Below, in pieces: positions 59,591-64,000 of a DNA stretch of 64,000 bases. The translations under genes were made by a program, and so were the position numbers. The notes beneath the pieces were generated by a model. The model did no database searches, was not told the origin of the DNA, and saw only the letters and a program-made list of their open reading frames with translations. Each line of letters begins with the position of its first letter. Positions within the stretch are counted from its first letter, which is position 1. Source of the stretch: Chalara sp. BL73 (Eukaryota; Ascomycota; Leotiomycetes; Helotiales); contig CAKJVC010000182.1 of assembly GCA_918026815.1 (NCBI GenBank), positions 682,001-746,000 of the forward strand, given 5' to 3'.

Positions 59591-61467
59591 ATGAGGCCGG
59601 TAGAACTTTGTCGGCCTTGTGCGATCGTACTGGTGCTTCGAGGAGTCTGTGCAGATGTAGTACACGATGTGCCAACCACCTCAGGCTACGACATTACTGA
59701 GCGACCAGAGGAATGGCCTAGGAAAGCGGAACAACATTTGCTGAATACAATCATTCTTCAAACTACGACTACAAGCAGTTACCCAAAAATAACACAAGCG
59801 CCTGTATGGAAACGAAAACTGGGATCGCGGAAGTGGGACGTGATACACGAGGGTATACAAGGACGAAAACGGGATGCTGTATCATGTGGTGTTGACTATC
59901 AACTATGCCCGCAATCATTGAAAGGAGGATGTTGTCCAAATGATCGCATCTGTGGTACAAGCAGCTGCTACGCTTCATCCGCAGCGCCAGCTTCCGCTTG
60001 TGGAAAATCTGGATATATCGCATGCGGAATTGAGGATGGTGGTACGTGAACATGACACGACAGCGATACTCTTCCCGCGTCAATATACTAACATCATTAG
60101 GCGGCTGTTGTCCTTCAAATTATGTCTGTGGCCGCTTAGGATGCTCTCCTGAAGCTGGAGTCTCGCATTCCGAAACATGCGGTGTTAGCTCATATCTATG
60201 CCCAGAATCATTAGGCTTCGGGTGTTGTAAAAATGGAATGGGCTGCGGGCTTACGAATTGCTACTCTACGGAAGTAGTCACCCTTACAATAACGGAGGCT
60301 TTGGTTACAACAGAAGATGGTCAGCTCACGACCATGACAAATACAATTGTCACTACTGTGTTACCAGATAAGCCAACTGCAGTTCTTTCTTTGAAGCAAT
60401 CCGGTGTGCTTCCAAAGGAGACTGCGCCTGTCGAATCCGCAATAGCCAAAACGAAACCATCTCGTGCATCGTCGTCAGGGCTTAGCAAGGCCCAACTCGG
60501 AGGTATTATTGCGGCGGCGGTAGTTCTTCTCGTGATTTCGCTGATCATCTCTTTCTTCATTATGAAGCGTTTGAACAATGTCAAGAGGATAGTCGAGGAG
60601 AATTCTCGAAATTCTTCGAGTACACCACGTTCGCGACAGACACGACAGCAGATATCCACTCCGACCACAGACCTCATAGACGCGATGTCCATTGACCCCC
60701 TAATTATGAGTGCATCGGAGGTGTCCCGTAGCGCGCAGAATCCATCACACCCCTCCGCTGTTCACAGTTCTCATCACGAAGTTGACGCTTCCTCACCGCC
60801 AGCCTTTCAAAGTCCCTTTTCTCCTCGATCTCCTCCATCCTACAGTTATGGCAACGGCTATGCTCCAGTTGCGATGTCTGATACGAGCTCAACCCATCGC
60901 AATGCCTCTGTCGACTCAACGCCTGGAATCTTCCAAAGTCCAACGGGATATTTCGACATCACTAAGCCAGAACTGCGTGATCAGAATCTTCGTTTCGGTC
61001 ACAGCCCAGGTAGATGGCCAAGCCGACACGAACGACAATGGAGTGAGAGTGAACAAAGCCAGGTGAGTCTCGCATCTAGTGGACGATTTGCAGAGCTAGA
61101 TTCGGGCGCAGATAGCGATCAGCGCTCGGGTCTCCAAAATGTAGTGCAAGGCATAGGGCTGGGTATCGGCCGCCTCTGGAGTAGGAGAAAGAGCTCGAAT
61201 CCGCTTCTAACCCCCCAAAAGACAAGCGAACTTTTGACTGGGGTAGGATCGGCAAATAAAGGAGAATGGCCCCTCGGGCCATTAGGACATATTGCAGAAG
61301 CTGGAGAGAGTCGGTTAGACATACAAGAGATCGGATCAGGGAAACAGTTTAGGGATTCGATGTTGATGCAACGGCAAGCATTCTCACGATTAGGCGAACA
61401 GGCAAGGGAACATGATACCAATGATGGGAAGGCGCAAAAGGACATACTGGCAGACGTGGACTTATAA
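59591..61467 (+). CDS. Cysteine-rich single-pass membrane protein
   Basis: Exons are 59591-60041 and 60101-61467. The 59-bp intron has CTAAC before its AG, and the phases agree, giving about 605 residues. The start at 59591 gives a short hydrophobic leader (CAIVLVLRGVCADV). The ectodomain has four related Cys-rich repeats of the type CG...CP.SLKGGCCPNDRICG, GGCCPSNYVCG and GFGCCKNGMGCG. A Thr-rich stretch follows, then a membrane helix at about 283-305 (GGIIAAAVVLLVISLIISFF) and a long Ser/Pro-rich cytosolic tail. The layout suggests a surface sensor or adhesion-type protein, but no ligand-binding or kinase domain is seen. An earlier in-frame ATG at 59537 is possible. Confidence 0.85.
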
Positions 61468-61499
61468 AGAACAATTGGGTTCTATGTATGAATTACCTG

Positions 61500-62154
61500 A
61501 TGTAGTATAATGTTTAGAAGTTAAATAATACCGATTCCTTTTTCAGGCGTCTTGAACGGAAATTTCTGTGAAGGGATGGTTGATTCATCAATACAAGGAT
61601 CCTCACTCAAGCATCATTACATTACAGATGCGTGTTCGAACATTAGAGTGCATGAATGCCATGAGTGAATTCGCTAGAAGTGGGAAAACTTCTAGAGAGC
61701 TTGTATGCGTTTTCTTTTACGTGATCATATTTACGGAAGCCATGACGTAGTTGCCATCATACAGACAATGACTTTCTGCGAGGAGAGCCTAGAGCATCAA
61801 GAACCGGTATTGTGAAATACATAAATAAATAAATTGTTCTTCCTCTATAATGTGTCTTTTAGCCATCAGAAAATTATTCCCTTGACATATATCGACGTTC
61901 CGCTGTCGTCATATACCATAATTCACCAACCAACCCATAGGATGGTTGGGAGGGTGAGCCTGAAGGAGCAACCAGGCGCAGGATTAAAGTTTCGAGGCCC
62001 AATATTCTTTGCTACCAAAGTAGTCTTGCAGCAGATTCAGAAGTACTCTCTAGATAACGGGCTTGCGAACGGACGGCATCAGCAAACTCTCAGACAGATT
62101 GAATAGACTTCTGCTATTGCCCAGGCTCGAAGGCATGTTAGGAGGAATGCTAGC
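61500..62154. other. Intergenic, no gene seen
   Basis: No domain recognised; one 90-codon plus-strand frame (61834-62106) may belong to the 5' part of the decayed gene that follows. Confidence 0.4.
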
Positions 62155-63190
62155 TTGGACTTGCACGGAGACGGCAATTCTCTTCGCGCGGTGATCTGCT
62201 CACAACTGCATTGTAAGCCGCCTGTACCGCATCCTCTAGCGCGCTCCATAAAAGCCACAACTCTACAAACATTATCACCACCAGCTGTCCGGAAGTTCTT
62301 GCATCGCCTGCCTATGCTTTCGCGATTGCTTCTCAGTCCACTTTCTTATTTTCGTCCTATGCATATCTCATCAGTCACTGCTAGATCGGAAGCATGATAA
62401 TTGGGAATCTATTCAAGGAGAACGTAAATGCGAACTCTCAAATCAAGTATCTCAAGGAACGCATCTCTGGCTGGCTCTCTGATGCGAAGTTTGCAGTTCA
62501 GCTTGGTGGTATCACTGGCTTGGCGCAGGTCCCTTTCCTCACAAGTTTCGACATTCTAACCGAACTTGCATTTGACGATATTTTGGCCTTTCGTACACTG
62601 CATAAAGAGCTACATCTTAATCAAGTAGTACGGCTCGGCGGCGCTGATGCCAAATTTGTGATCCCAAGCTTCCTTCTTCCACATCATGAACACCTACTCC
62701 CTCCTGTTCCAACACACGATGACAAACGCGAAGCTGCAAAAGACGTTGTTGAAGCCGACGGAAAACCCAAGGCTATCTAGGCCGAGCATTCCCTCAAGCA
62801 GAAAGTCAAAGACGAACCTAATATTAAGATCTCTGTGCATGCACGTCTTCCTGGCATTCTGTCCCAGGGGTTACTTGATTTTATTGCCGCCCTAGTGAAG
62901 GCCACCAAGGTGATTGAGATTGAAAGGCTCCAAACGCAATAGATGCCGAAGTTAGTGACATGTCAGACTTCGGGCGCGCATTGAGGGACGGCATGAAGGA
63001 AGACTTTAAGAAAGCGGTTGTTGATGCCATGGATAATGATCGGTGGATTGCGAAACTTGTTGGGCGAGTGATGAGCAAGTTGGAGGTGGCCAGAAGCGAC
63101 TTGGGCTACTCAGGAGATATTCCTGTGGCTTTGGAATCATATCGGAATGATGGATGGAAGAAGGCTGAAGGTGAGAAGCTGTTGCCTTAA
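62155..63190 (+). pseudogene. Decayed conserved gene of unknown function
   Basis: Two strongly protein-like plus-strand frames follow each other. 62394-62780 (SQIKYLKERISGWLSDAKF, QLGGITGLAQVPFLTSFDIL, LHKELHLNQVVRLGGADAKF) runs past a TAG into LKQKVKDEPNIKISVHARL up to about 62930. A frameshift near 62920 then leads to 62930-63190 (APNAIDAEVSDMSDFGRAL, AVVDAMDNDRWIAKLVG, MSKLEVARSDLGYSGDIPV, ending KLLP). No splice signals explain the stop at 62778-62780 or the frame change. A basic leader-like frame at 62155-62397 may be the N-terminus. I do not recognise the family. The composition of both halves suggests a soluble protein that was recently intact. Confidence 0.55.
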
Positions 63191-64000
63191 ATAGGAACGG
63201 CTCGAGAGTAACTGGTCCGATTGATGCATTTTCTTGGTGTAATCTTGGGATTCTCTCTGTGTGCTAAGAGGACGTATCTATATGGTGGCTTTATTGATAT
63301 GGATGAACGTGGTTCGTTGCAAGAAGCTGGATTTGGCGTTTCGTAAGCATTACCTAGGTATAACCTTTGCGGATCGCACCACTTTATGTTTGAGAAAGCA
63401 ATTGATTCTATATATAACTTAATGCTTACTATAGCCAATATCACACCGACTCCAAATAGATGCACATGAAATTTTTTTTTAAAAATTACATGAGCCTTAC
63501 ACTGCTCGCAGTCTCGTCGGTACAATTCTCGCCATCCAAGAACTGTCGCTGTCCAGTATTTCAAAGATAAGATCCTAGGTTTAAGACTCCAAGCGGATGA
63601 ACATTAAGTCGAGCGATATCATGTGCTCCTCGAGCTTATCTTTTGGCTTGAGCTGGCGTTAATGGTGTTCTCTTATAGCATGTGGTGCAATACTTTTTCT
63701 CCGAAGCAGACCATATCAGGATCTACAAGCACTACGTGAACACTGGAGGCTATTTTGTCTGTGCTACTGCTTACTCGATCCCTGGGCGCCGGGATGAAGC
63801 TACGATGATTGCGAATTCGATTAGGCTGAGAATCATGCGACGCAAGTGTATGCGAATTGTTTGCCATTATTTATCCGAGTTTAATGTATTTGAAAGTATT
63901 AAATGCCGATATCGTTATTTCTTAAGCAAGGCTAAACTGAACTAGGGAAACTAAATACAAGAACACACCCAAGATCCAGAGCTCTGGAAGCGAAGCATGT
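63191..64000. other. Right edge, no gene seen
   Basis: Short frames only (63187-63564 minus, 63682-63945 plus), without domains. A gene could begin beyond the window. Confidence 0.45.

Overview
The window looks like nuclear DNA of a filamentous ascomycete (Pezizomycotina). The genes have short GT-AG introns (about 47-92 bp) with CTAAC/CTAAT branch points. The gene set is typical: Zn2Cys6 regulators, a fungal Nha1 antiporter, a PTH11-like rhodopsin-domain protein, a DUF8021 secreted protein and a GH16 glucanase. Transposons carry stop codons of the CAA/CAG to TAA/TAG and TGG to TAG type, as expected from repeat-induced point mutation (RIP). A leotiomycete is possible, but I cannot place it further.

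Layout. 1-9.0 kb: a pogo/Fot-type DNA transposon (1406-8929, TA target) with a Ty1/copia retrotransposon (1464-7106) inserted inside its left terminal repeat; both are dead. 9.9-11.6 kb: a small membrane protein gene and a decayed exonuclease-like gene. 13.3-17.6 kb: two Zn2Cys6 regulators in tandem. 18.7-19.1 kb: a MITE. 19.8-20.6 kb: a decayed F-box-like gene. 21.4-29.7 kb: Nha1 Na+/H+ antiporter, an unknown gene and a membrane-anchored M24 aminopeptidase. 31-32 kb: a decayed 2EXR-like gene. 32.5-33.9 kb: a rhodopsin-domain membrane protein. 37-39.4 kb: a small four-helix membrane protein and the DUF8021 protein. 39.7-42.1 kb: a truncated kinase gene next to a foldback MITE and a Tc1 relic. 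42.4-43.2 kb: a stand-alone RNase H gene. 47.0-47.6 kb: a secreted ADP-ribosyltransferase-like protein. 48.7-54.9 kb: a 6.2-kb hAT transposon with cargo. 56.2-61.5 kb: a GH16 glucanase and a cysteine-rich single-pass membrane protein. 62.2-63.2 kb: a decayed conserved gene.

The most notable object is the hAT element at 48691-54922, bounded by an 8-bp target duplication (CTGGACAG). Besides a relic hAT transposase on the minus strand, it carries a gene on the plus strand that reads through three exons as a histone H3-like protein (54027-54576). Its core is H3-like, its N-terminal tail is rewritten with AKT-type repeats, and its loop 1 is two residues longer than in canonical H3, the length seen in CENP-A. 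A lysine-rich, coiled-coil-like gene of unknown function lies divergently beside it. Most introns of the three genes share the motif TTAGTATAAAnATTAGTATAA or its complement. The element landed inside a conserved host gene, whose halves join in frame when the element and one target copy are removed in silico.

Most other genes appear independent. Several genes near the repeats are broken (exonuclease, F-box-like, 2EXR-like, kinase, hAT-split gene, 62-kb gene), so this is a repeat-rich, gene-decaying compartment interleaved with intact accessory genes.
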